A DNA stretch of 29,353 nucleotides from an uncultured Clostridia bacterium. GTDB taxonomy: Bacteria; Bacillota; Clostridia; TANB77; CAG-508. Below are positions 16,384-23,024 of this stretch, one piece after another (the first letter of the stretch is position 1; every line of letters begins with the position of its first letter). The DNA lies in contig CARUQW010000015.1 of NCBI GenBank assembly GCA_949077355.1, positions 1 through 29,353 on the forward strand. Direction: 5' to 3'. Position numbers and translations under genes: made by a program. The notes below the pieces were generated by a model. The model searched no databases. It was not told the origin of the DNA and saw nothing but the letters and a program-made list of their open reading frames with translations.

Positions 16384-16419
16384 AAAAAGTTCCAAAAGAC
16401 TAGTCTTTTGAAACTTTTT
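16384..16419 (-). terminator. Intrinsic terminator downstream of the SSB gene
   Basis: AAAAAGTT and AACTTTTT (16384-16391 with 16412-16419) bracket the perfect palindrome CAAAAGACTAGTCTTTTG (16393-16410). On minus it is followed by a run of T. Confidence 0.8.
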
Positions 16420-16459
16420 ACTTGTATTTATTTAATCTATATCAATTACTAATACAATC

Positions 16460-17167
16460 CTATACAGCTTCTTGATTTTCTACTTCTGTTGGCTCTTCTT
16501 TTTCTTCATTTTTTTCTTCTATCACTTCTAAACTTCCTACTGAAACTTCATAAGCTACTCTAGTTTGAGCTGTTCCATCTTCGTATTTTTTCTCATATGT
16601 TCTAGATTGAACTCTTCCCACTACTTTTACCTGTGAGCCAACTTCTAGGTTTTGACAAAATCTTGCGTTTCTTCCCCAGCTAATGCATGGGATATAATCT
16701 GATTTGTTATAAGCTCTATTAACAGCAAGTAATATGTCTGAAATTTCCCTTCCAAATGGTGTTTGTCTATAAATTGGTTTTTTACATATATATCCAATTA
16801 ATACTACTTCGTTTGTTATGGTATCTTTTCTGACCATCTCATTTTCTTGTTCTTCTTCATTTTCTTCTACTTCCATAACATCTTTTGCAAAAACAGTTAA
16901 GATTAGTCTGTTTTTTTCGTTTTCATAGCTATTGTATGATCTAAATTGACCTTTTACTAATAATTTTTTTCCTTCTGTTAGGGTTTCTTCTCCAATTAAT
17001 CTTTCTGATATGGTAATTGGTATAATGTCTTCATTTCCACTTAAACGTGGTATTCCTAATTTGAAAACATAAAATCTTTCTCCATATATTTCATGACTAA
17101 ATTCTTTTTCTCCTGTAACTTTTCCAACTAATGTTAAATAGTTGTTTTCTAAATAATTTGTATCCAA
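16460..17167 (-). CDS. Single-stranded-DNA-binding protein with two OB folds
   Basis: Two SSB-type OB domains in tandem. The first (about residues 7-95, LTLVGKVTGEKEFSHEIYGERF) is diverged. The second (about 110-210, NEVVLIGYICKKPIYRQTPFGREI, then CISWGRNARF and GSQVKVVGRVQSRTY) is a canonical SSB core. The acidic tail EEKEEPTEVENQEAV has no DDDIPF-like tip, so it may not recruit the usual SSB partners. Start is TTG 17167, 8 nt after GGGAGG (17181-17176). Longer frames running up to 17269 cover the leader and have no ribosome site. The organism probably has a separate standard ssb near rpsF/rpsR; this protein would be a second type. It is monocistronic between its promoter and terminator. Confidence 0.85.
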   Translation of the reverse strand: MDTNYLENNYLTLVGKVTGEKEFSHEIYGERFYVFKLGIPRLSGNEDIIPITISERLIGEETLTEGKKLLVKGQFRSYNSYENEKNRLILTVFAKDVMEVEENEEEQENEMVRKDTITNEVVLIGYICKKPIYRQTPFGREISDILLAVNRAYNKSDYIPCISWGRNARFCQNLEVGSQVKVVGRVQSRTYEKKYEDGTAQTRVAYEVSVGSLEVIEEKNEEKEEPTEVENQEAV

Positions 17168-17260
17168 TCTCTTTTCCTCCCTATTTTTATCTTTCATCGT
17201 TTGCAAAATTTTCGTTTTGCAATAGTATATTTTTCCTAACGCACGATTCATACAGTTTTT

Positions 17261-17289
17261 ATTATACACTATTTTTTTGGTTTTGTCTA
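17261..17289 (-). promoter_or_regulatory. Promoter of the double-OB SSB gene
   Basis: On minus, TAGACA (17289-17284), a 17-bp spacer, then TATAAT (17266-17261) preceded by GTG. The leader of about 85 nt includes the GGGAGG site and supports the TTG start. Confidence 0.6.
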
Positions 17290-17328
17290 CATAAAAAGTT
17301 AATTTTATTCAAAAAAGTTAGTTTTTTC

Positions 17329-17841
17329 CTATACTTCCTCGATTATGTCTTTTTGGTATATCTTAAATACTGTATAAATAATTAAAATTTCATAAGTTTT
17401 TATTGCTTCTCCTTGTTCTTTTTTTATCCTTCTTTCTTCTATTTCTATTTTATTGCCTTCACGGTTTTGTAGACTTTTTTGCCAATAAACTAAAATGTCT
17501 GTATCACTAATACTTGATACGGTAACCATTGCTTTTTGATTTAGTCCATAGGTTATACTATTTGTCATTTTCTCTATTTCTTTTTGTTTTTCGTTTTTAT
17601 CTGTGTTTATCATTAGATATTGTGTATTTTTAAAAATTTTCGTTAAAATCCCCTTATATTTTTCAAATTTATTTAAGTTATCTTCTATTATGATGGTTTC
17701 AAACTTAATGTTCTTTATATTTTCAATACTTCTTAAATTTATGGGAACAAATTGTATGCTTTCATCTTCTATTTTTTGTGTAATTTTCTTTTTGATATTT
17801 TCAAAACATTTTCGATTGGCCATAATTCCGATAAATGACAT
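17329..17841 (-). CDS. Unknown small protein with Mur-ligase-like central segment
   Basis: 170 residues, not recognised as a named family. The segment YLMINTDKNEKQKEIEKM then NSITYGLNQKAMVTVSS has the spacing of the 'N-x-D-(D) ... ITYG ... A-V-x-A-S' stretch that closes the central domain of Mur ligases. The ATP-binding GTNGKT loop is absent and the N-terminal part (IGIMANRKCFENIKKKI) is different. It may therefore be a degenerate relative without ligase activity; this is inference from pattern only. The start ATG 17841 follows GGAGAT. It sits downstream of a PdaB-like deacetylase gene on the same strand with a 79-nt gap, so a link with cell-wall or spore-cortex work is possible. Confidence 0.6.
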   Translation of the reverse strand: MSFIGIMANRKCFENIKKKITQKIEDESIQFVPINLRSIENIKNIKFETIIIEDNLNKFEKYKGILTKIFKNTQYLMINTDKNEKQKEIEKMTNSITYGLNQKAMVTVSSISDTDILVYWQKSLQNREGNKIEIEERRIKKEQGEAIKTYEILIIYTVFKIYQKDIIEEV

Positions 17842-17920
17842 TTTTTATCTCCTATTACTTATCTTCTTTTTTTATTATTTCCTTTTTTGGTAAATTTATA
17901 CTGCTTTTGAAAAAGTTTTT

Positions 17921-18700
17921 TCAATTTTTAATCTGAGTTCCATTGTTGTTAATACTATAATTTTCCAAATGGATTAACTCTGATACTGTTACTACTTCTA
18001 ATCCTTTTTGTTTGATATTTTTCAACAACATATCCAAGCTATCTGCTGTATGTTTTGTACCATTATGACTTAAAATAATGTCTCCTTGTTTGATTTTGCC
18101 TTCTAATCGTTTCCACATTTCTTCTCCTGTAAGCCCTGTATAATCAAGTGTATCTAAATTCCATTGTATGGTATAATATCCTTTTTCTTGTGCCGCTTTT
18201 ATCACTGTGTCATTGTATTCTCCATAAGGTGCTCTATAAATCTTCGTTCTTTTTCCTGTTACTTTTTCAATTTTATCATTACTTTTTTCAATCTCTTCTA
18301 TATTTTTATCATAACTTAAATTATTAACATGTGGATGGGTATCACTATGACTTGCTATTTCATGACCTGCTTCGTGTATCTTTTTTGCAGCTTCTGGAAA
18401 CTTATCAATCCAATCTCCTACCATAAAAAAAGTTATTTTCACTTGATTATCTTGCAAAGTTTTTAATATGATATCAATATCGTCTGCATTCCATGCACAG
18501 TTCATAGTAAATGCTACTCTTTTTTGCTCAGTTTGTACATTATAGATTGGTAATAATTTTCCTACTACACTTGATGTTTGTATTGTATTTCCTCCATTAC
18601 TAGTGTTATTTAGGCTTCCTGCTACACAAAATAATAGTACCACTGTTACAATGGATACTAGATATGTATATATTTTTTGTTTGTTCAATACGAAAAACAT
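17921..18700 (-). CDS. Polysaccharide deacetylase, PdaB/YlxY-like (NodB fold)
   Basis: 259 residues: a short cytoplasmic start, one membrane or signal segment (about residues 11-28), then a NodB-homology domain from about 55 to 250. Motifs: RVAFTMNCAWNADDID in place of the classic TFDDG, ITFFMVGDWIDKFP, metal-ligand motif SHSDTHPH, catalytic RAPYGEYND, and ILSHNGTKHTADSL. The N-x-A-W form of motif 1 occurs in sporulation-linked PdaB/YlxY relatives, so activity on peptidoglycan N-acetyl groups is plausible but the catalytic base differs from standard deacetylases. The start ATG 18700 follows AGGAGGG. If it is PdaB-like, the host is likely an endospore former. Confidence 0.85.
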   Translation of the reverse strand: MFFVLNKQKIYTYLVSIVTVVLLFCVAGSLNNTSNGGNTIQTSSVVGKLLPIYNVQTEQKRVAFTMNCAWNADDIDIILKTLQDNQVKITFFMVGDWIDKFPEAAKKIHEAGHEIASHSDTHPHVNNLSYDKNIEEIEKSNDKIEKVTGKRTKIYRAPYGEYNDTVIKAAQEKGYYTIQWNLDTLDYTGLTGEEMWKRLEGKIKQGDIILSHNGTKHTADSLDMLLKNIKQKGLEVVTVSELIHLENYSINNNGTQIKN

Positions 18701-18808
18701 AAAAAATCCCTCCTAGATTAATGCTTTACTCTTTCCATTGTATGCTTTTCCTAGAAAGAAAATAACCATGATTTTTTCCTCCGTCCCCCAAATCATCTTT
18801 TGATAAAA

Positions 18809-18842
18809 GAAAAGAATAGCAAGTTTCCCTGCTATTCTTTTC
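18809..18842 (-). terminator. Intrinsic terminator of the acidic unknown gene
   Basis: GAAAAGAATAGCA and TGCTATTCTTTTC form a perfect 13-bp stem (18809-18821 with 18830-18842) with an eight-base loop. On minus it is followed by TTTTATCA. It lies 16 nt beyond the stop at 18859. Confidence 0.75.
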
Positions 18843-18858
18843 CTTTTTGTCCAAAAGC

Positions 18859-19335
18859 TTATTCTTCCGCTTTCTTTTTTTCGCAAATTGTTTCTTCTGG
18901 TCTTTTCAAAGCTATGATTAGCTGCTCTTCATCTGATTCGCTAACGTCAAAATAAGATGATAAACGTTTCGAAAAATATACGTAGATGTCATGATATTGT
19001 TCTTTCGGTATTATAACCTCCTTTATTGCTTCCGCAACTTTTCTTAATCCTTTCCCAGGTAGAGAGTCTGTGCATAAAAGTGTGTCATTTGATACAATTC
19101 TTACCTCTAAATTTTTTTCTTCTTTTTTTCTTATTAAAGCAATTTGCCATACTAATATCATGGTTTCATCTGTCGCTTCATCTTTTGTTTCCTCTGTTGA
19201 CTCATCAAAAATATTTATGAGTTTTACAACTTGATTTTGTATCTTTCTCTCTCTTCTTTTTTTTAATTCTTTTACCAGTGCCATCCGATCTTCAACCGTT
19301 TGTTTTGCATATTTTTTTACATCTTCTTCTGTCAT
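18859..19335 (-). CDS. Hypothetical acidic cytoplasmic protein
   Basis: 158 residues, not recognised. The N-terminal 35 residues are helical and highly charged (MTEEDVKKYAKQTVEDRMAL, then KELKKRRERKIQNQ). A mixed domain follows with MILVWQIALIRKKEEKNLEVRI and a predicted amphipathic helix GLRKVAEAIKEVI. The tail is acidic. There is no membrane segment or signal. The start ATG 19335 follows AAGGAGGAAATAAT, an excellent ribosome site. It has its own promoter and terminator, so it is a single-gene unit, and the neighbours suggest nothing. Confidence 0.75.
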   Translation of the reverse strand: MTEEDVKKYAKQTVEDRMALVKELKKRRERKIQNQVVKLINIFDESTEETKDEATDETMILVWQIALIRKKEEKNLEVRIVSNDTLLCTDSLPGKGLRKVAEAIKEVIIPKEQYHDIYVYFSKRLSSYFDVSESDEEQLIIALKRPEETICEKKKAEE

Positions 19336-19388
19336 ATTATTTCCTCCTTGTATTTAACAATTTGCTACTTTTGCTTTGTTACATCTAT

Positions 19389-19417
19389 ATTTTATCATAT
19401 TTTACATAATTATGCAA
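19389..19417 (-). promoter_or_regulatory. Promoter of the acidic unknown gene
   Basis: On minus, TTGCAT (19417-19412), a 17-bp spacer, then TAAAAT (19394-19389). Confidence 0.55.
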
Positions 19418-19436
19418 TATTTTTGTGTCGGACTTA

Positions 19437-20576
19437 CTATTGGGCAAAATTATAGGGATCTTCTTTTATGATTTTTTCATTGTCAAAATCGCTCCATCTA
19501 TTGCCTCCTATAATTTCTCCTGTTGTACAATCTACAAAATACGTATATTTTTCATTTTTATCATGTTCTATGACCACACACCAAACTTTTCTGACTCTTT
19601 TTTCTGTTTCATATTGTGTGGTTCCATATTTAAGAAATTCGTGATTATCATATTGTTCTTTATACTTTTCTCTTAAATATACATCCTCATTCATTTGTTT
19701 AATTCTAATTTCTGCTTCTATTTTTTGAATCGTTTTATCTGGTTCAATCTGTTGTTCTTTTCTTTTTGCTATTTCTATTGCCTTTTCTTTTCCAATTCTT
19801 TCTGGATTCTTCTCATATTTTTGTTTTTTGATATTGAAAGAATAAATTCCATTAATTGTTGGAACCCATCCAATATAAATTTCTTCATAAGGATTGATTA
19901 GTTCTCCGTATTTTTTCTGAAATTGTGCATACCAAATATAAGACCCTTCGTCTGTTTCCATATTTCTTGTTAGTTTTACTAATTCATATTCATCTTTATC
20001 ATCTTCTGGTTTTAATTTAGCTAACAGTTCATGCGCTACTTTTCTTGCTTCTTCTCTCGTTATTCCATAATTATAAGGAATACGATAATTCCAAGTTGGC
20101 ACTTGAACCGATTTTAATTCTCCTGTTTCTCCTTCTAATAGAATAGTAGCTTTATTCGTAGCTATGTTCCATTCATTTTCGTTAGAAAAAAATGCTTTTT
20201 CTAGCTGAATATTTAAAATACTATCCTCTTCTAATCCTATTTTTTTCAAAGCTTTTTCAGCAAATTCTTTGGCTTCTTCCTCTGAAATACATTTTTTTGC
20301 TTCTTCTTCTGAAATTGGTGCTTCGTGATTAAACTCATAAACTTTTGGCTCTTTCCATATTTTTTTCTCTTCGTTACTATTTCTTATATTTACATTAGCT
20401 GCATAGGCAATGCCAACTGTAACTCCTATTGTTAGTATGAAAGTTGCTACCATTTTTAAAGGATTTATTTTATTTTTTCTGAATGTTACTTGGTAAAATT
20501 CATCTTTTTCTTTCGCTGTTGCCACTTCTTTATGTTTTTCGTATATTTCTTCTAAATATTCGCCATTAGCCTTCAT
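19437..20576 (-). CDS. Membrane anti-sigma candidate with YcdB/PepSY-like repeats
   Basis: 379 residues with one membrane segment (about 37-60, NPLKMVATFILTIGVTVGIAYAA). A 36-residue Lys/Glu-rich cytoplasmic part precedes it and would be the sigma-binding end. The outside part of about 315 residues has repeats starting ISEEEAKEFAEKALKKIG and GITREEARKVAHELLAKL and ending YTYFVDCTTGEIIGG. These look like YcdB/YcdC or PepSY-type units. Its ATG overlaps the end of the ECF sigma gene by 11 nt, so expression is coupled. That pairing is the main argument for an anti-sigma role; a zinc-finger anti-sigma motif is not seen. What it senses is unknown. Confidence 0.75.
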   Translation of the reverse strand: MKANGEYLEEIYEKHKEVATAKEKDEFYQVTFRKNKINPLKMVATFILTIGVTVGIAYAANVNIRNSNEEKKIWKEPKVYEFNHEAPISEEEAKKCISEEEAKEFAEKALKKIGLEEDSILNIQLEKAFFSNENEWNIATNKATILLEGETGELKSVQVPTWNYRIPYNYGITREEARKVAHELLAKLKPEDDKDEYELVKLTRNMETDEGSYIWYAQFQKKYGELINPYEEIYIGWVPTINGIYSFNIKKQKYEKNPERIGKEKAIEIAKRKEQQIEPDKTIQKIEAEIRIKQMNEDVYLREKYKEQYDNHEFLKYGTTQYETEKRVRKVWCVVIEHDKNEKYTYFVDCTTGEIIGGNRWSDFDNEKIIKEDPYNFAQ

Positions 20577-21123
20577 AAGAAACGCCCTCCTTTTCTAATA
20601 ATATTTTCATTTTTTTCTTAGCTCGATTAATCAATATTTTAACTTGATTTAAATTTTTATTCATAATCTTAGCTACTTCTTTATATTTTAATCCTTCAAA
20701 AGAAGTTAAATAAATAACAGCTTGATAATCTGGTTTTAACTGATTTAATACTTTTCTTACATTTTGCGAAGTTTCCTCTTTAAAAATTTCCTCCTCCAAA
20801 TCATTATCTTCTATATAAATATTCTCATAATCATTCAGATTAATGATTCTTTTTTCTTTTTTTAAATAATTAATTGCTCTACATTTAGCAATCATATATA
20901 AATAGGTTTTAAAAGAATATTTAAAATCATATTGATTCTTATTTATCAACAAATAAACAAACACATCTTGTGATATATCTTCTGCTATTTGTGTATTTTT
21001 CGTATATCTTGCTATAAAATATATCATATTATTTTTATATTTTATTACTAATTTCTCGAAGGCTTTTTTATCACCTTTTAGATATTGCTTATATAATTCC
21101 TTGTCGTCTTCTTCTCTTGTCAT
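20566..21123 (-). CDS. ECF-family RNA polymerase sigma factor
   Basis: 185 residues with sigma region 2 (KAFEKLVIKYKNNMIYFIAR, then IAEDISQDVFVYLL) and region 4 (LKPDYQAVIYLTSFEGLKYK, EVAKIMNKNLNQVKILINRAKKKM). It lacks sigma 1 and 3, as usual for ECF factors. It recruits RNA polymerase to alternative promoters in response to an envelope signal. The start ATG 21123 follows AAAGGAGA. An ECF-type promoter lies upstream, which suggests that the factor transcribes its own operon with the coupled anti-sigma gene. Confidence 0.93.
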   Translation of the reverse strand: MTREEDDKELYKQYLKGDKKAFEKLVIKYKNNMIYFIARYTKNTQIAEDISQDVFVYLLINKNQYDFKYSFKTYLYMIAKCRAINYLKKEKRIINLNDYENIYIEDNDLEEEIFKEETSQNVRKVLNQLKPDYQAVIYLTSFEGLKYKEVAKIMNKNLNQVKILINRAKKKMKILLEKEGVSYEG

Positions 21124-21154
21124 TTTTCTCTCCTTTAAATTTTCTTTTCCTTAT

Positions 21155-21183
21155 ATATACAATTGAAAATGTAATTTGTTACA
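21155..21183 (-). promoter_or_regulatory. ECF-type autoregulatory promoter
   Basis: On minus, TGTAAC (21183-21178), a 17-bp spacer, then GTATAT (21160-21155). An AAC-type -35 with a GTA-type -10 and no TATAAT fits ECF recognition, and ECF genes commonly drive themselves. The leader is about 25 nt. Confidence 0.5.
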
Positions 21184-21189
21184 CAGTAA

Positions 21190-21238
21190 AAGATATAAAT
21201 TGCCAAAAAGGACAAACCTTTTTGGCAATTTATATCTT
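21190..21238. repeat. Perfect palindrome, REP-like family member
   Basis: The arms 21190-21211 and 21217-21238 are exact inverse copies (AGATATAAATTGCCAAAAAGG, extended by one A) around the loop ACAAA. It carries the TTGCCA/TGGCAA brackets of the family, but the usual GGGACG core is reduced to GG-ACAAA-CC. It lies between the DUF4190 gene end and the ECF promoter, so it may also stop DUF4190 transcription from entering the sigma gene. Confidence 0.75.
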
Positions 21239-21255
21239 CTATTATTTATATTTAC

Positions 21256-21663
21256 TTAATCATAATCATACCAATCATAATTACGATAATTTCTGTATGT
21301 ACTATAATCATCATCCATGGCATCATAAATTCCTAATGCCATTCCAAATATAACAATAAATACTATGATGGCAAAGGAGATTACCAATCCAACTGAACCT
21401 GTTACTAATCCTGCTATAGCCATGCCCTTTTTAGTTGATTTAATACCTAATACACCAAATATAATTGCTAAAATTGCACAAGGTATGGAGATATACCATA
21501 AGCAGAATAGTACTAATGCTACAATTCCCAATACCATAGAGGCAATACAAAATCCTTTTTTATCTTTCTTTGCATCTTCTACTACTTTTGTATCTTGTTG
21601 ATTTTCGTTTTCTGGTTCATCCACTTTTTCTATCTCTATGAATTCTCTTTTCTCTTCTTCCAT
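21256..21663 (-). CDS. DUF4190-type small membrane protein
   Basis: 135 residues. An acidic cytoplasmic N-terminus (about 38 residues) precedes two long hydrophobic stretches (about 39-66, IASMVLGIVALVLFCLWYIS; 82-112, GMAIAGLVTGSVGLVISFAI). They are separated by FGVLGIKSTKKG, the pattern of DUF4190, where G-x-x-S-x-V-L-G-I is diagnostic. The tail is rich in Tyr and Asp (YSTYRNYRNYDWYDYD). The function of the family is unknown. The start ATG 21663 follows GGAGAAT. It is downstream of the DUF2752 gene (48-nt gap), a pairing I have seen in Clostridia. Confidence 0.8.
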   Translation of the reverse strand: MEEEKREFIEIEKVDEPENENQQDTKVVEDAKKDKKGFCIASMVLGIVALVLFCLWYISIPCAILAIIFGVLGIKSTKKGMAIAGLVTGSVGLVISFAIIVFIVIFGMALGIYDAMDDDYSTYRNYRNYDWYDYD

Positions 21664-21711
21664 TTTTCATTCTCCTTTCTTTGTTTTTATTATACTACTC
21701 TTTGTTTGTTT

Positions 21712-22083
21712 TTACAATAAGTTTCGTACAATTGTATAAATTATAAGTACTATTGCAAAAATTATGATATACCAATATTTCGGATAAATCCAAGTTGCTA
21801 CCTTATTCTTTTTATCCAAATTGATTAAATATACTATATTTACTATCAATAAATAGACAACTCCTACACAAAATACCATATGTGAAAAAAATGCATGCAT
21901 CCAATCGCCTTTTAGTATAGAAATAATACACCTGGTTCCTCCACAAGCTGGGCAAAATAGTCCTGTCGTGTGATGGACCCAACATGGAGGTATTATTTTT
22001 AAATATTTAGAGTTAACAAAATAAAATAAACAGATTAAAATAATTAATTCGCTTATTATAATTTGAATTCTTTTCTTTTTCAC
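21712..22083 (-). CDS. DUF2752 membrane protein
   Basis: 123 residues with three hydrophobic segments (about 7-24, 67-88 and 100-120). The signature PCWVHHTTGLFCPACGGTRC, with two CxxC-like cysteines and GGTR, defines DUF2752. Function is unknown; these short proteins are widespread in bacteria. The start is GTG 22083, after GAGGAGA. The next gene in the same direction is the DUF4190 gene, so they may form a two-gene unit. Confidence 0.85.
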   Translation of the reverse strand: MKKKRIQIIISELIILICLFYFVNSKYLKIIPPCWVHHTTGLFCPACGGTRCIISILKGDWMHAFFSHMVFCVGVVYLLIVNIVYLINLDKKNKVATWIYPKYWYIIIFAIVLIIYTIVRNLL

Positions 22084-22145
22084 TTTTATTCTCCTCTTTT
22101 CTATTATATAAGATTTTTTTTGAAAATACTAGTTAAATTATTTCA

Positions 22146-22172
22146 ACTTTCTACATTTTTCTTCATATGATA
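22146..22172 (+). promoter_or_regulatory. Possible mother-cell sporulation promoter (sigma-K/E-like)
   Basis: AC (22146-22147), a 16-bp spacer, then CATATGATA (22164-22172) fits the sigma-K pattern CATAnnnTA. A plain sigma-A promoter is not obvious here. The match is short and could be chance in AT-rich DNA. A perfect dyad GTAACTTGAAAGTTAC (22179-22194) follows, between it and the ribosome site. Confidence 0.3.
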
Positions 22173-22217
22173 TATAAAGTAACTTGAAAGTTACGAAAAA
22201 AGAAAGGAATGATTAAA

Positions 22218-22679
22218 ATGGAAATGGATAATAAAAAACCTTTTTGTCCAGTTCTTGATGTAGATGGCGTGATTTCAGGTGGAAAACAATTCGATTTAGA
22301 TATAACTTTACCAGAAGATAATCGTGACGTTATTTACGGAGTTGTAAAAAATTGTTTTAAAGAGCCAGTTAAAGATGCTGTTGTAAAATTAGTGGAAATT
22401 GTTTGTGAACATGGTAAAGAAGAAAGAAGACCAATTGGTCATACTTTTACAGATAAAGAAGGGGAATTCGTATTTGGTCCTCTTTGTCCTGGAAAAGAAT
22501 ATGCTTTACAAATTTGGGTAAATGACACCAAAAAAATTAAAATTTGTGCAAAATGTCATCATGAAGGTAAATGCTTAAAAGGTGAGAAATGCGATAAATG
22601 TGATTGCTTTATCTCAGATTGTGATGAATGCAAAAAGCATGAAAAAGAAGATTGTTTTGAAAAACCTGAATGTTTATAA
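22218..22679 (+). CDS. Cys-rich protein with carboxypeptidase-regulatory-like (prealbumin) domain
   Basis: 153 residues. About 30-110 form a beta-sandwich of the carboxypeptidase-regulatory/CNA-B type: VIYGVVKNCFKEPVKDAVVK, GHTFTDKEGEFVFGPLCPGKEYALQI. The last 45 residues hold eleven Cys and several His (KICAKCHHEGKCLKGEKCDK and on), suggesting metal binding or disulfide cross-linking. There is no signal peptide. Similar proteins in spore formers are found among coat-associated hypotheticals, which together with the possible sigma-K box suggests a spore-coat role; this is inference. Start ATG 22218 lies about 9 nt after AAAGGA, which itself overlaps the upstream in-frame ATG at 22209. It is a single gene ending at a hairpin. 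Confidence 0.75.
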   Translation: MEMDNKKPFCPVLDVDGVISGGKQFDLDITLPEDNRDVIYGVVKNCFKEPVKDAVVKLVEIVCEHGKEERRPIGHTFTDKEGEFVFGPLCPGKEYALQIWVNDTKKIKICAKCHHEGKCLKGEKCDKCDCFISDCDECKKHEKEDCFEKPECL

Positions 22680-22704
22680 TTAACAATAACTTAAGAAAAA
22701 ATAA

Positions 22705-22729
22705 GGGCTTGCTTAAAGTTTGCAAGCCC
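22705..22729 (+). terminator. Hairpin after the Cys-rich gene, related to the repeat at 9782
   Basis: GGGCTTGC (22705-22712) and GCAAGCCC (22722-22729) pair around TTAAAGTTT. The following bases are CATTAAATTATTTTC, so the T-tract is weak. The words GGGCTTG, TTAAAGTT, AAGCCCC and TTAAATT also occur in the nested repeat at 9782-9837. Confidence 0.5.
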
Positions 22730-22773
22730 CATTAAATTATTTTCTCATTTCAGACATCTTGTAAATCACATAT

Positions 22774-22802
22774 TTACAACTTCTATCATTATATGTTATA
22801 AT
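22774..22802 (+). promoter_or_regulatory. Promoter of the 60-residue ORF
   Basis: TTACAA (22774-22779), a 17-bp spacer, then TATAAT (22797-22802). It lies about 40 nt ahead of the ATG at 22842. Confidence 0.5.
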
Positions 22803-22841
22803 TATAATTAGCTTAATCAATCAAGGGAGGTTATATATTAC

Positions 22842-23024
22842 ATGTCATTCGTATATGAAGATGAAACAAATCAAGTTCTTTTTCAAAATAATTGTTTAGC
22901 ATTAACGATTCGAAAAGAATATCAAATTCAAACAACCTATAAAGTATTTAATAAAAGCCTATCTGTTGGATTTAAGTCCATATTTTCTGGGCTAGTTTTA
23001 ACAATACTAAATATCTTTATTTAA
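22842..23024 (+). CDS. Small hypothetical protein (60 residues)
   Basis: I do not recognise it. The N-terminal 40 residues are polar (MSFVYEDETNQVLFQNNC) and the last 20 are hydrophobic with SIFSGLVLTILNIFI, perhaps one membrane helix. In favour of a real gene: its own promoter and a GGGAGG site at 22825-22830. The distance to the ATG (about 11 nt) is a little long. Its 3' end overlaps the convergent HEXXH gene by 8 nt. The overlap and short length leave doubt. Confidence 0.5.
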   Translation: MSFVYEDETNQVLFQNNCLALTIRKEYQIQTTYKVFNKSLSVGFKSIFSGLVLTILNIFI

